A DNA stretch of 64,000 bases from Microbacterium sp. cf332 (GCF_900102175.1 NZ_FNKN01000001.1:558001-622000), one strand, 5' to 3'; shown: positions 1 through 9,491, counted from the stretch's first letter. The notes: generated by a model not told the origin, from the letters alone. Translations and numbers: made by a program.

Positions 1-701
1 GGGTTCGAAAGGAGCTGCTCCGTCGGCCCCGCCTCGACGATCCGCCCGGCGCGCATGACGCAGATCTCGTCGCTGATGTACCGGACGACCGCGAGGTTGT
101 GCGAGATGAAGAGGATCGACAGGTCGAGCCGCTGCTGGAGGTCGCGCAGCAGATTGAGGATCGACCCCTGCACCGACACATCGAGTGCCGAGGTCACCTC
201 GTCGGCGATGAGGATGTCGGGATCGCTCGCGAGGGCGCGCGCGATCGTGATCCGCTGGCGCTGCCCGCCCGAGAACGCTCGCGGCAGCTCGTCGGCCCGG
301 GCGGGATCGAGTTCGACCTGGCGGAGCACCTCGGCCACACGCACGCGACGCTCGGCGCGGGTGAACGAGCGCGGGCTCGCGATGAGCCCCTCGGCGATCG
401 AATCGCCCACGGACATCCGCGGGTCGAGCGCCGAGAACGGATCCTGGAACACGAGCTGCAGGCGCCGTCGCGCCGCACGCGCCGCCGCGCCGCGCCCGAG
501 CGCGCTCGTGCCGTGCACGCGGATCTCGCCGGAATGCACGGCCGCCAGCCCGACGACGGCGTTCGCCACCGTCGACTTGCCCGACCCCGACTCGCCCACC
601 AGTCCGAGGGTGCGTCCCGCCGGTACGTCGAGCGAAACGCCGGAGACCACCTCGCGGTGCCCGTACCGCACGACGAGATCCGAGATCTGCAGAGCGCTCA
701 T
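1..701 (-). CDS. Oligopeptide ABC transporter ATP-binding protein, DppF/OppF type (partial)
   Basis: This is the second ATPase of a peptide/nickel-type ABC importer; it would hydrolyse ATP on the cytoplasmic face to drive uptake. The visible part has a Walker A (GESGSGKST, about residues 36-44), the Q-loop FQDP, a signature FSGGQRQR, Walker B LIADE and the switch ISHN. The C-terminal end runs off the window at base 1. The ATG at 701 overlaps the stop of the upstream permease-ATPase gene (stop 698-700), so the two are translationally coupled. It is the last visible gene of the operon that begins at 7936. The family is clear but the substrate is not. Confidence 0.93.
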   Translation of the reverse strand, partial: MSALQISDLVVRYGHREVVSGVSLDVPAGRTLGLVGESGSGKSTVANAVVGLAAVHSGEIRVHGTSALGRGAAARAARRRLQLVFQDPFSALDPRMSVGDSIAEGLIASPRSFTRAERRVRVAEVLRQVELDPARADELPRAFSGGQRQRITIARALASDPDILIADEVTSALDVSVQGSILNLLRDLQQRLDLSILFISHNLAVVRYISDEICVMRAGRIVEAGPTEQLLSN

Positions 702-2590
702 CGCGCCACCTCCACGGGTGAGAGCGCGCCGTCGGCCGGATCATCCGCGATCGCCGTACCGTCCGGAGCATCGACCGCGACACCGATGACCGGCAACGGC
801 TGGGTGCGATCGGTGCGCATGTCAGGGAGGCAGGCGATGAGCCCCTTCGTGTACGGGTGGCGTGCGTCCTCCCGGATGCGCGCCGCCGGCAGCTCTTCGA
901 CGATCGCCCCGTCCCTCATGACCACGACGCGGTCGCAGAAGCCCGATACCAGCGCGATGTCGTGCGAGATGAAGACGATGCCCGCACCCGTCGCGCGCTG
1001 TGCACGCCGCAGCACGGCGAGCACCTGCCGCTGCACGGTCACATCGAGCGCGGTCGTCGGCTCGTCCGCGACGATGAGCCGGGGCGTGCCGGTCAGAGCC
1101 ATGCCGATCATGGCGCGCTGACGCATGCCGCCCGAGAACTGGTGCGGATAATCTCGCAGGCGGCCCGCCGCGTCGGGGATGCCGACCGCTTCGAGCCCGT
1201 CGACAGCGCGCCGACGCGCCGCCGTGCGGCCCAGACCGAGGTGGTGACGCGGCACCTCGGTCAGCTGCCGGCCGATCGTCAGGGCCGGGTTGAGCGAGGT
1301 CAGGGGGTCCTGGAACACGACGCCGATCTCCACACCGAGGCGGCGTCGCTCGGACGCGCCGAGCCGGCCATCGAGGTCGATGCCGTCGAAGACGCGCCGC
1401 TTCGACGTGATCACGGCGGGGCGTTCGAGGAGACCGGCGAGCGCCATGGCCGTCAAGGACTTCCCCGAGCCCGACTCACCGACGATCCCGACGATCTCGC
1501 CCGGCATGATGCGCAGGCTGACGCCGTGCACGCGCTCGATCATGCCGCCGTCCCCGTCGGGGAACGCGACCCGCAGGTCCCGTACCTCGGCCAGCACGCC
1601 CACCGTCCGCTCGGTCGACCGGGGCGTCGTCGCCGACCGATCCGCGGAGCCGCCCGTCCGACGAGCGTCCCGTCGTCCGAGCGCGGCCGTCCGCGAGGCC
1701 TTGGCGAACGCACGCAATCCCTGTCCCGGCTGCTCCCCGACCGTCTCGGCGATCATCGTGAAGACGAGCGCCGCGAAGACGACCGCGATCCCCGGGCCGA
1801 TGGCAGCCATCGGGTTCGTGTAGAGGTGCGCGAGCCCCTCGTCGAGCAGCCGACCCCAGTCGTACTCGGGCGGCTGCACGCCGAGCCCGAGGAACGACAG
1901 CCCGGCGAACGAGAGGAGCGTCGTGCTCGCGGCCGCCGCCGACTGGACGAGCAGCGGATTGGCGATGTTCGGCAGGATGTGCCGGACCATCACCCCCAGC
2001 GGCCCGACCCCGATGACGCGCGCCGCGCGCACGTAATCCTGGTCGCTCACCGATGAGGCCATGTTGTAGACGAGACGGGTGATGCTCGGGATGCCGGCGA
2101 GCCCGATCGCGAGCATCGCGCCGACGGCCGAGACGTTCCAGATCACGGAGAAGAAGAGCACCAGCAGCAGCCAGGGGAAGGCCAGCAGGATGTCCATCAC
2201 CCAGATCAGTCCGCGTCGCGCCCGTCGGGGCAGGATGGCGGCGGTGAGCCCGATGACGAGGCCGCCGCCGATGAGGATCGCGGTCGCTCCCGCGGTCAGG
2301 AGCAGCGACAGACGGGTCGCGACCATGACGCGGGCGAAGATGTCGCGACCGATGTCGTCGGTGCCGAAGAGATGCTCGGGGCCGGCTGTGGCCCAGCGTT
2401 CCGCGATGTTGCGAGCCGTCGCGGGCTCTGTCCACACGTCGGGGCCGATGACGGCGATCACCAGCAGCAGGGTCGAGCCGATGATCGCGGCCAGTCCGGT
2501 GCCGCTGACCCAGCGCGAACGGCGTCGACGCCGGGGCGCGGTCACGGGGACGGCGTCGAGGTCGATTCCTCCGGGGACGGTGTTCGTCAT
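698..2590 (-). CDS. Fused oligopeptide ABC permease and ATP-binding protein (DppC-DppD)
   Basis: One 630-residue protein joins two parts that are normally separate. Residues about 1-285 are a DppC-type permease with several hydrophobic helices and an EAA-like loop (GVGPLGVMVRHILPNI). A charged linker of about 45 residues follows. Residues about 330-630 are a DppD-type ATPase with Walker A GESGSGKS, FQDPLTSLNP, signature FSGGMRQR, Walker B LIVADEPTTALD and switch ISHD. There is no internal stop or frameshift, and the reading frame keeps the same GC-rich codon pattern throughout, so the fusion looks genuine. The gene starts 10 bp after the DppB stop and overlaps the DppF start by 4 bp. Such permease/ATPase fusions are known in actinobacteria. 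Confidence 0.93.
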   Translation of the reverse strand: MTNTVPGGIDLDAVPVTAPRRRRRSRWVSGTGLAAIIGSTLLLVIAVIGPDVWTEPATARNIAERWATAGPEHLFGTDDIGRDIFARVMVATRLSLLLTAGATAILIGGGLVIGLTAAILPRRARRGLIWVMDILLAFPWLLLVLFFSVIWNVSAVGAMLAIGLAGIPSITRLVYNMASSVSDQDYVRAARVIGVGPLGVMVRHILPNIANPLLVQSAAAASTTLLSFAGLSFLGLGVQPPEYDWGRLLDEGLAHLYTNPMAAIGPGIAVVFAALVFTMIAETVGEQPGQGLRAFAKASRTAALGRRDARRTGGSADRSATTPRSTERTVGVLAEVRDLRVAFPDGDGGMIERVHGVSLRIMPGEIVGIVGESGSGKSLTAMALAGLLERPAVITSKRRVFDGIDLDGRLGASERRRLGVEIGVVFQDPLTSLNPALTIGRQLTEVPRHHLGLGRTAARRRAVDGLEAVGIPDAAGRLRDYPHQFSGGMRQRAMIGMALTGTPRLIVADEPTTALDVTVQRQVLAVLRRAQRATGAGIVFISHDIALVSGFCDRVVVMRDGAIVEELPAARIREDARHPYTKGLIACLPDMRTDRTQPLPVIGVAVDAPDGTAIADDPADGALSPVEVAR

Positions 2591-2600
2591 CGTGGCGCAC

Positions 2601-3620
2601 TCACCCTTCTGCGATCGTCGTGCGGGGGTCGATGGTGATGAGGATGAGGTCGACGACCAGGTTCACGGCGAGCACGAGACCGGCGTAGACGAGCACCATG
2701 CCCTGGATCATCGGGTAGTCCTTCGTGCCCACGGCGGAGATGAGCGTGTTGCCCGCCCCCGGAACGGCGAACACGGTCTCGATGATGACCGTGCCCGCGA
2801 CGAGGCCCGACAGCAGCAGGCCGCCGACCGTCAGGGTCGACGTGACGATGTTCGGCAGGGCGTGTCGCAGCAGCACGACGCGCTGCGGCAGGCGCTTGGC
2901 CCGCGCCGTGGCCATGTAGGTCGAGTCCAGCACACGGATCATCTCGACCTGCACGATCCGGGCGAGGTACGCCATCGGGCCGAGCGCGAGCGCGAGGACG
3001 GGCAGGACGACGTGGGCGGGGTCGCCCCACCCGGCGGGCGGGAACAGCGCGATGCCCATGCTGAAAGCGGCGATGAGACCGACCGAGAGGACGAAGTCGG
3101 GGACGGCGATGAGGACGCCGAGGAGCCCCGCGATCCCGCTGTTCGCCGCGCGACCGCGACCGGAGCGCGCGAGCAGCGCCGCGCCCATCCCGATCGGTAC
3201 GGCGCCGACGACGGCGACGGCGAAGCCGAGGGCCGCGAGGGTCAGGGTGGTCGGGAACCGGGCGGCGATCGTGTCGGCGACCGAGAGGCCCGTCTGGATC
3301 GAGGTGCCGAGATCTCCCCGTGCGAGACGAGCGAGGTGATCTCCCAGCTGCTGGATCAGTGGCAGGTCGAGTCCGAGCGCTGCGCGGGTCCGCTCGACGA
3401 GGGCCGCCGGGGCTGTCGGGCCGAGCGCCGCCCGCACCGGGTCGCCCGGCACGAGGTGGACGAGGAAGAAGGCAGCGAGGACCACGACAGCCAGGCTCAC
3501 GACCAGGCGGCCGGTGCGCCGGAGCGCGAAGTCGGCGCGCGGTGAGAGGCGCGGTCCCCGCGGCATCCGCCGTGCGGAGGCCGTTGCGGTCGCCTCCGGC
3601 CGGTGGGCTGTCGTGGTCAT
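2601..3620 (-). CDS. Oligopeptide ABC transporter permease, DppB type
   Basis: This 339-residue inner-membrane permease would pair with the DppC half of the fused protein downstream to form the translocation channel. An Arg-rich cytoplasmic N-terminus precedes the first helix (about residues 35-58). The family hallmark after it, HLVPGDPVRAALG, is plain, and the EAA loop reads KRLPQRVVLLRHALPNI. About six membrane segments are visible. It lies 10 bp after the substrate-binding protein gene. Family assignment is firm; substrate is not determined. Confidence 0.93.
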   Translation of the reverse strand: MTTTAHRPEATATASARRMPRGPRLSPRADFALRRTGRLVVSLAVVVLAAFFLVHLVPGDPVRAALGPTAPAALVERTRAALGLDLPLIQQLGDHLARLARGDLGTSIQTGLSVADTIAARFPTTLTLAALGFAVAVVGAVPIGMGAALLARSGRGRAANSGIAGLLGVLIAVPDFVLSVGLIAAFSMGIALFPPAGWGDPAHVVLPVLALALGPMAYLARIVQVEMIRVLDSTYMATARAKRLPQRVVLLRHALPNIVTSTLTVGGLLLSGLVAGTVIIETVFAVPGAGNTLISAVGTKDYPMIQGMVLVYAGLVLAVNLVVDLILITIDPRTTIAEG

Positions 3621-3630
3621 CGCCGATCCC

Positions 3631-5214
3631 TCACTCGGTCATGCGGATCGTGACGGGCTGGATGTAGTCGGTGATCTCGAAGGTCGCGCCGTTCATGAAG
3701 GTCGGTGCCTCGGTGCCGGCCATCAAGAACGTGTGGAAGTTCTCGACCACGACCTTCTCGGCCTGGTTCCACGACTCGCACGCCGCCTCCGGGCTCGCCG
3801 CCGCCCGGGCCTGGTCGGCGAAGGCGTTGTACTCGGGATCGTCGACGCCCATGAAGTTCAGTCCGCCGTTCTCGGGGAACGCGCCGCCGTAGAACAGGTC
3901 CTGCGTGACCGGGCTGCCGACGCCGATCTGGATCCACCCGGTGTCGTAGTCGAAGGTCTCATAGAGGTACTCCGACCAGGCCGCACCGTCCATCGCGATG
4001 AGGTTCGTCGCGATGCCGAGCTCGTCCCAGTCCTCCGCCACGAGCTCGGCGGCCGAGGCGTGACCGCCCGATGCCGCGTCGTAGATGAAGTTGATGCTGA
4101 GAGGGGTGCCGTCCTTCGAGCGGGTGCCGTCGGCTCCCGCGGTCCACCCGGCCTCGTCGAGCAGCTCGGCCGCGCGGTCGGGGTCGGACGAGGGACGGTC
4201 CCAGACCGGCTCCTCGTTGAAGCAGGTGAAGGGCGCGTCGGTGATCCACGACGTCAGCTCGTACGGGCGGCCACCGGTGACGACCTCCGTCGCCTCCTCG
4301 TGGTTGAAGCTGAGGACGAGCGCCTCGCGCACGAGGGGGTCCGACGTCGGACGGTCGGGCCGCTCGTTGAAGAGCATCTGCCCGATGGGGTTGATGCGCC
4401 CGGCGTACGCGTAGCCGGCGGCCTCGATGCGATCGACGTCGGGACCCTCCACCTGGGCGGCGTTCAGGCTGCCCGCCAGCAGCAGGTTGGCGCGTGTCGA
4501 CTCGTCGGTGACGACCGACACCTCCAGGCCGTCGGGAAGCCCCGCGGTCTCGGAGGTGAGGCCGTCGGGACCCCAGGTGTAGTCGTCCCGCGTCTCGAAC
4601 GTGTACTTGTCGGCCGCGACGCCCGTCAGCCGGTACAGGCCCGTGCCGTTCGACCCCGCCTCGAGGCTCGAGGGGTCGTCGAGGCCGGCCTGAGCGACCA
4701 TGAAGATGTCGCCGACGATGTTCGCGAGGAAGGGGTCGGACGCGTCGGCCGTCACGTCGAGGGTCAGACCGTCGCCCGTCGCCGTCAGCCCGGCGGGCAG
4801 CACGTCGGCGAGCACCGTCGCATTGGCCGGATCGGCGTGGTAGTTGATGTTGGCGGCGGCGACGGCACCGTCGAAGGGCGTGCCGTCGTGGAACGTCACG
4901 CCGTCCTTCAACTGGAACGAGACGGATCGGCCGTCTTCGCCGATCTCCCACGATTCGGCAAGCCAGGGGTATTCAACGCCCTCGCCGTCGGTGTAGATGA
5001 GGCCCTCGTACGCGTAGGTCAGGATCTGCAGCTCCTGCGGCTGGTTCGCCGTCATCGGTTCGATGCTCCCCACCTCGGGGTAGACGGCGTGTCGGAACAC
5101 GCCGCCCGAGACGGGCTCGTCGCCGCTCTGCCCGCCGCCAGAGCAGCCGGCGAGGGCGAGGGCCAGGATCGCGCTGCCGGCGAGGACCGCCGGCAGGGTG
5201 GTGCGTCGGTGCAT
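3631..5214 (-). CDS. ABC transporter substrate-binding lipoprotein, family 5 (peptide/nickel type)
   Basis: This 527-residue secreted lipoprotein would deliver ligand to the DppB/DppC-D/DppF importer. The N-terminus is a lipoprotein signal peptide with the lipobox LALAGC, followed by a Gly/Ser linker. Family-5 features follow: EPMTANQPQELQILTYAYEGL near the start, WEIGEDGRSVSFQLKDGVTFHDG (both broken here by their natural variation), and a C-terminal segment around VTQDLFYGGAFP. It sits between the hydantoinase-like gene and the permeases in one operon, which suggests that the ligand is also the substrate of the two upstream enzymes, for example a peptide or a cyclic amide. That link is inference. 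Confidence 0.92.
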   Translation of the reverse strand: MHRRTTLPAVLAGSAILALALAGCSGGGQSGDEPVSGGVFRHAVYPEVGSIEPMTANQPQELQILTYAYEGLIYTDGEGVEYPWLAESWEIGEDGRSVSFQLKDGVTFHDGTPFDGAVAAANINYHADPANATVLADVLPAGLTATGDGLTLDVTADASDPFLANIVGDIFMVAQAGLDDPSSLEAGSNGTGLYRLTGVAADKYTFETRDDYTWGPDGLTSETAGLPDGLEVSVVTDESTRANLLLAGSLNAAQVEGPDVDRIEAAGYAYAGRINPIGQMLFNERPDRPTSDPLVREALVLSFNHEEATEVVTGGRPYELTSWITDAPFTCFNEEPVWDRPSSDPDRAAELLDEAGWTAGADGTRSKDGTPLSINFIYDAASGGHASAAELVAEDWDELGIATNLIAMDGAAWSEYLYETFDYDTGWIQIGVGSPVTQDLFYGGAFPENGGLNFMGVDDPEYNAFADQARAAASPEAACESWNQAEKVVVENFHTFLMAGTEAPTFMNGATFEITDYIQPVTIRMTE

Positions 5215-5252
5215 GATTACTCCTCGGGTTGCTGGTGCACGGAATGGATCTG

Positions 5253-6833
5253 TCAGGTCGCGGCGGGGACGTGGGCCCCGAGGTGCGCGAGCGGGCCGGC
5301 TGCTTTGACCGAGACCTTGACGGTGGGACGCGTGGTGTACGAGACCGGGGTCTCGAGGACATCGACGACGGTGACCTGCAACGGGTCGGCGCCGGCCTGG
5401 ATGGCCTTGGCGATCGCCGCCCGCGAAGCGGCCTCGATGGCGGCGTCTCGATCCTCGACGTCGCTCATCTGATCCGCGCGCCCGCCGGCGAGCGAGATCG
5501 CGGCGCCGACCGCGTTCGCGACGCCGCCGTGCGCAGGACGGATGACCGGTCCCGCGCCGGGCAGATCGTCCGGGACGAGGAACGCTCCCCCGCCGACGAC
5601 CACCAGCGGCAGATCGAGCCGGCCGAGCGACAGCCGCTCCACCGCTTCCTCGAGCCGCTCGTGCGCGAGTGTCAGGGCCGACCGCAGCGCCGAGCGCGTC
5701 GCGCCGGGGAGCGACGGCAGCGTGCGTCCGTCGATCGCGGCCCCCGCGAGGGCTGCGGCATCCGTGAGCGTCGGGGTGGCTCCGCCGAACAGCAGGCCCT
5801 CGTGCTCGATGCGATAGCCGACCGACGCCGGACCGACGCGCCCCGAGGCGGGGTCGACGACGGTGCCCCCGCCGATGCCGAGACTGAGGATGTCGGGCAT
5901 GCGGAAGTTGGTGCGCACGCCGCCGATCTCGCGCGGCAGCGTCGACTCGCGGGGGAAGCCGTTGACGAGCACGCCGAGGTCCGACGTCGTGCCGCCGACA
6001 TCGACGACGATCGCGTCGTCGGCACCCGAGAGGTAGGCGGCGCCGCGGATGGAGTTCGCCGGCCCCGACCCGATGGTCAGCACCGGATACTGCGCCGCGT
6101 AGTCGAGCGACATCAGCGTGCCGTCGTTCTGGGCGAAGTAGGTGACGGCGTCGAGCCCCTGCTCATCGACGACGGTCAGGAGCGCCCGGGTGACCGAACG
6201 GGCGACGCCGTGCAGCGCGGCGTTCAGCGCCGTGGCGTTCTCGCGCTCGAGCAGCCCGATCGGGCCGATGTCCTGGCTCAGGAACACCTGCGCGTCGGGA
6301 CCGGAGTGCTCGCGGATCAGCGCGGCGACCTCGAGCTCCTGGTCGGGGAACGACGGACTGAAGATGCCCGCGACCGCCACCGCGTCGAATCCGCCGAGCC
6401 CGTCGAGGAACCGCAGGATGCCGTCGCGGTCGAGCGGAGCGATGGGCGTGCCGTCGACCATGTGGCCGCCCCCGAGCATGGCCGTACCGGCGAGGGCGGT
6501 CGACGTGAGGTCGGCGGGCCACCCGCTCAGCGGCGGGTACTCGGTGGCTGCCGGGGCGCCGAGGCGCACCATCGCGACACGCCCCAGCTCGCGACGGCTG
6601 ACGATGGCGTTCGTGGCGTGCGTGGTGCCGAGCATGACGCGGGCGACGTCGTCGCGCCGCTCGCCGAGCTGCGCCAGCACCTCGGCGATGCTCGCCCGGA
6701 TGCCGCCGGTCACGTCCGCCGTCGTGGGCTGCTTCGTCGCGGCGAGAACGGTCCCCCGGTCGTCGAGCACGACGGCATCGGTGTTCGTGCCGCCGACGTC
6801 GACGCCGATCGAGAGGGTGCGGGGTGCGTTCAT
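5253..6833 (-). CDS. Hydantoinase/oxoprolinase-family protein
   Basis: A 526-residue member of the HyuA/oxoprolinase superfamily, whose characterised members open cyclic amides such as hydantoins or 5-oxoproline, often with ATP. The N-terminal ASKHA-type phosphate loop (GVDVGGTNTDAVVLDD) and a second one (VVDVGGTTSDLGVLVNG) are both present, as is GTTHATNAIVSR. The start at 6833 was chosen because the longer frame begins inside the upstream gene; the ATG overlaps the stop of the DUF917 gene by 4 bp (6830-6833). It is shorter than classical HyuA (about 690 residues), as is usual for members paired with DUF917. The exact substrate is unknown. Confidence 0.88.
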   Translation of the reverse strand: MNAPRTLSIGVDVGGTNTDAVVLDDRGTVLAATKQPTTADVTGGIRASIAEVLAQLGERRDDVARVMLGTTHATNAIVSRRELGRVAMVRLGAPAATEYPPLSGWPADLTSTALAGTAMLGGGHMVDGTPIAPLDRDGILRFLDGLGGFDAVAVAGIFSPSFPDQELEVAALIREHSGPDAQVFLSQDIGPIGLLERENATALNAALHGVARSVTRALLTVVDEQGLDAVTYFAQNDGTLMSLDYAAQYPVLTIGSGPANSIRGAAYLSGADDAIVVDVGGTTSDLGVLVNGFPRESTLPREIGGVRTNFRMPDILSLGIGGGTVVDPASGRVGPASVGYRIEHEGLLFGGATPTLTDAAALAGAAIDGRTLPSLPGATRSALRSALTLAHERLEEAVERLSLGRLDLPLVVVGGGAFLVPDDLPGAGPVIRPAHGGVANAVGAAISLAGGRADQMSDVEDRDAAIEAASRAAIAKAIQAGADPLQVTVVDVLETPVSYTTRPTVKVSVKAAGPLAHLGAHVPAAT

Positions 6834-7936
6834 CGCTGCGCCCCCTCGAACGGGACGTAGGGCAGGTCGTACCCGAAGGCGGCTGGTCCGGCGAGCTCGA
6901 GGCCCCGCTCGGTGCGCCAGATCGGGTCGCACGCCCAGGCGAGCACCGAGACGCGCTGCCCGAACCGCAGCATCTCCGTCGAGATGGCGTGTCCCGTCTC
7001 GGAGTCGACGATGGTGACGAGGTCGGGCACCGTCGCGAGCACCTCGCCGTCCTCAAGGACGATGAGGTTCTCGTTCTGCAGCTCGATGCGCTGGAGGCGG
7101 CCGCGGTCGGCGCCCACACCGGCGATCGTGACCGATCCGCGGACGAACCCGCCCTCGGTTCGACGGGCGACGTCGATTACCTTGCCGGCGATCAGGACGG
7201 CGGCGTTGAGCTCGTCGGCGACAGCCCGTACCGGGTCCGACGCCGACAGCAGCGCTCGGCCGACGCGGATCGCCGCGCTGACGGTGCCCTCGATCACCGC
7301 ACCCCGGGCCGTCGCCGCGGTCAGCGGGTAGTGCGCCCCCAGGCAGAGGCCGCCACTGGCGACCGTGACCGCTCGTGCATGCCGCTCGAGCCACGCCAGG
7401 TCGACCGTCCGCATGGTGACGATGTTGCCGACGACATCGGCCATCACGGCGAAGTCGCAGGGCACGCCGGCGACGTTCATGGCGATCATGGTCGCCTCCG
7501 GGAACGCCCGGCCCATGCCGTCGGCATCGAGGAACTTGAGACCGAGCCGTGCGGCCCATCCCACGGGGCTGACACCGTTGCTGCCCCCGATCTCCGCAGC
7601 CATCAGTGTCGTGATCCGGCGCCCCGCCGCAGCTTCAGCTCCCGCCAGCAGCGCGTCGATCTGGTTCGTCGACGACAGCATCTCGATGCCGACGGTCGGG
7701 GCTCCGATACCCGACATGATGATGACAGCGTCGTCGGCGTCGAGCTCGTCGACCGTGACGAGCTCGACCGGCCCCGCGGCCTCGAGCGCCCGTTCGGTCG
7801 CGAGCTGCGAGGTATAGACCGCCCCGCCGCCACCGGTGCCGAAGACGGCGCATCCCGCGGCGAGTGGGGCGACGTCCTCGGCGCGGACGGAGCGGAGCCG
7901 TTCGCGCGTCGAGATACGGGTGGAGAGGTGGGTCAT
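6830..7936 (-). CDS. DUF917-family protein (HyuA-partner type)
   Basis: A 368-residue DUF917 protein, a family found next to hydantoinase/oxoprolinase genes. The conserved N-terminal patch CAVFGTGGGG, IMSGIGAPTVG and the TLMAAEIGGSNG segment are visible. The ATG at 7936 is preferred over in-frame codons upstream, which would run into the divergent pucR gene. It is the first gene of the minus-strand operon and is coupled to the hydantoinase-like gene by a 4-bp overlap. The pair probably forms a two-component enzyme for a cyclic amide, delivered by the downstream importer. Family membership is fairly sure; biochemical function is inferred. Confidence 0.83.
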   Translation of the reverse strand: MTHLSTRISTRERLRSVRAEDVAPLAAGCAVFGTGGGGAVYTSQLATERALEAAGPVELVTVDELDADDAVIIMSGIGAPTVGIEMLSSTNQIDALLAGAEAAAGRRITTLMAAEIGGSNGVSPVGWAARLGLKFLDADGMGRAFPEATMIAMNVAGVPCDFAVMADVVGNIVTMRTVDLAWLERHARAVTVASGGLCLGAHYPLTAATARGAVIEGTVSAAIRVGRALLSASDPVRAVADELNAAVLIAGKVIDVARRTEGGFVRGSVTIAGVGADRGRLQRIELQNENLIVLEDGEVLATVPDLVTIVDSETGHAISTEMLRFGQRVSVLAWACDPIWRTERGLELAGPAAFGYDLPYVPFEGAQR

Positions 7937-7965
7937 GCTCCGACAGTAGGGAGCGTCTCCGTCAG

Positions 7966-8007
7966 CGACAATGTGTCGGCACTCCAGAGAATCGTGCACA
8001 CTTGTGC
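7966..8007. promoter_or_regulatory. Twin short dyads between the DUF917 operon and pucR
   Basis: The 73-bp divergent intergenic region holds two perfect inverted repeats: CGACA-ATG-TGTCG (7966-7978) and GCACA-CT-TGTGC (7996-8007). Their centres are 29.5 bp apart, close to three helical turns, and both have an ACA/TGT core. They are candidate sites for the PucR-type regulator and could act on both promoters. No experimental support can be read from sequence. Confidence 0.45.
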
Positions 8008-8009
8008 TC

Positions 8010-9491
8010 ATGGCACAGTTTACGGTCCGAGACCTCCTTGCCGAACGCGAGCGACTGGGCGTGGATCTCGCCGCAGGACCATCCACCGGCACGGCCATCG
8101 AAGCGGTCGACATCGCGGGCCTCGACTCGATCGACTCGCTCGCGCCCGGAACCCTCGCGATCATCCCCGGCGTCGAGAATCCCGCGCCCTACCGCCTCGA
8201 CGTCGCCCTCCGGCGCGCGAGCGCACGGGGACTGGCCGGTCTCGTGTTCACCCTCGACCTCGCGCTCGCCGAGACCGCGGTGGCCCTCGCCGAACGCGGG
8301 CGCGTGCCGGTGCTCGCCGCCGCCGGGGCGAAGCCGTCGGATCTCGCGGTCGCCATCGATCGGATGCTGTCCGCCGGGGCGTCCGAGGCGATGACCCGAG
8401 CCGCGTACGCGATCGAGCAGGCCACCGCGGCGGCATCATCGGCCGACGGGTCCGTCGACGCCATCCTCGCCGCCGGCGGCCGTGCGCTCGGGGTGACGCT
8501 CACACTCGCCGAGGACCCGACCGCGCTCTGGAGCGACAATGACGCCGTCTGCGTCGGCGAGGTGCCCATCGGGCGCATCGTCGCCGACCGCCCCGATCCC
8601 GCGGCGGACGTCGCGCGACCGGTCGTCGCCTCGCTCGTCTCGCGCGCGACGCAACGCCAGCTGCGCGATCGGTACGCTCCCACCCAGTCACGGGCCGACC
8701 TGATCGTCGAACTCGTGCTCGCAGAGTCGTCGCGCGTCGAGGCGTTCGTCGGCCAGGCCGCTCGTCTCGGGTTCCCGTTGCCGCTGTCGCACGTCGTCGG
8801 CTGGCTGAAGCCCACCGCGAGCGGCGATCCCGACGCTCGGCCGCCGCGCGGTGTCGAGCCGGCCCTCGAGCTGTTCGCCCTGCAGCTGGTGGAGGGCCGG
8901 GAGGAGATGTGGCACGTCGCCTTCATCCAGGAGGACATGCTTCTCGTCAGCACCGAGGAGCATGGAGCCGGCGACCACCAGCGTCGCCTGCGCGAGGTCG
9001 GTGAACGGCTGCAGCGGCAGGCGCGGCGGCTGGCCGGCGCGGGATGGGCCTACACCTTGGGGCTCGGCACACCGCAGCTCGGTGCCGTCGGGCTGCGTCA
9101 GTCCGCCGCCGAGGCGCGCATCGCCGCCGACTCCGCCGTCGCCGCAGGTCGCCCGGGCGGCGTCGAGCTCACCGACGTGACAGGACTGCGACGCGTACTG
9201 CTCGACTTCTACGCCTCGCCCATCAGCCGCAGCCTGCTCGGCGACGTGCTCGCCCCGCTCGACGCGCTCGGCCCCGAACGCGCAGCGACCTCGGTGCGGA
9301 CGCTGCTCGCCTATCTCGCACACCGGAACTCGCTGGCAAACGCCGGCCGCGAGCTCACTCTCCACCCCAACGCGGTGGGCTATCGCCTCAAGCGCATCCG
9401 CGACGTGCTGCAGCTCGATCTCGACGACCCCGACGTGCGTTTCGCCGTCGAGCTGGCCTGCCGGGTGCGTCTGCTCGGAGCCGGTCGCTGA
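8010..9491 (+). CDS. PucR-family transcriptional regulator
   Basis: A 493-residue regulator of the PucR/CdaR type. The N-terminal third (FTVRDLLAERERLGVDLAAG, then a TLAIIPG segment) matches the PucR purine-catabolism ligand domain. The C-terminal 60 residues carry the HTH_30 helix-turn-helix with the typical LAYLAHRNSLANAGRELTLH and YRLKRIRDVL pattern. The ATG at 8010 follows the dyads at 7966-8007 directly. It diverges from the DUF917-hydantoinase-ABC operon and is the obvious candidate regulator of it, since PucR proteins often govern uptake and breakdown of nitrogen-rich cyclic compounds. Confidence 0.9.
   Translation: MAQFTVRDLLAERERLGVDLAAGPSTGTAIEAVDIAGLDSIDSLAPGTLAIIPGVENPAPYRLDVALRRASARGLAGLVFTLDLALAETAVALAERGRVPVLAAAGAKPSDLAVAIDRMLSAGASEAMTRAAYAIEQATAAASSADGSVDAILAAGGRALGVTLTLAEDPTALWSDNDAVCVGEVPIGRIVADRPDPAADVARPVVASLVSRATQRQLRDRYAPTQSRADLIVELVLAESSRVEAFVGQAARLGFPLPLSHVVGWLKPTASGDPDARPPRGVEPALELFALQLVEGREEMWHVAFIQEDMLLVSTEEHGAGDHQRRLREVGERLQRQARRLAGAGWAYTLGLGTPQLGAVGLRQSAAEARIAADSAVAAGRPGGVELTDVTGLRRVLLDFYASPISRSLLGDVLAPLDALGPERAATSVRTLLAYLAHRNSLANAGRELTLHPNAVGYRLKRIRDVLQLDLDDPDVRFAVELACRVRLLGAGR

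Noticed and set aside
2079..3545. Long plus-strand open frame over the peptide permease genes, and many similar frames elsewhere
   Set aside because: These have Arg/Asp/Gly-rich compositions typical of antisense reading of GC-rich genes and lie over well-identified proteins.
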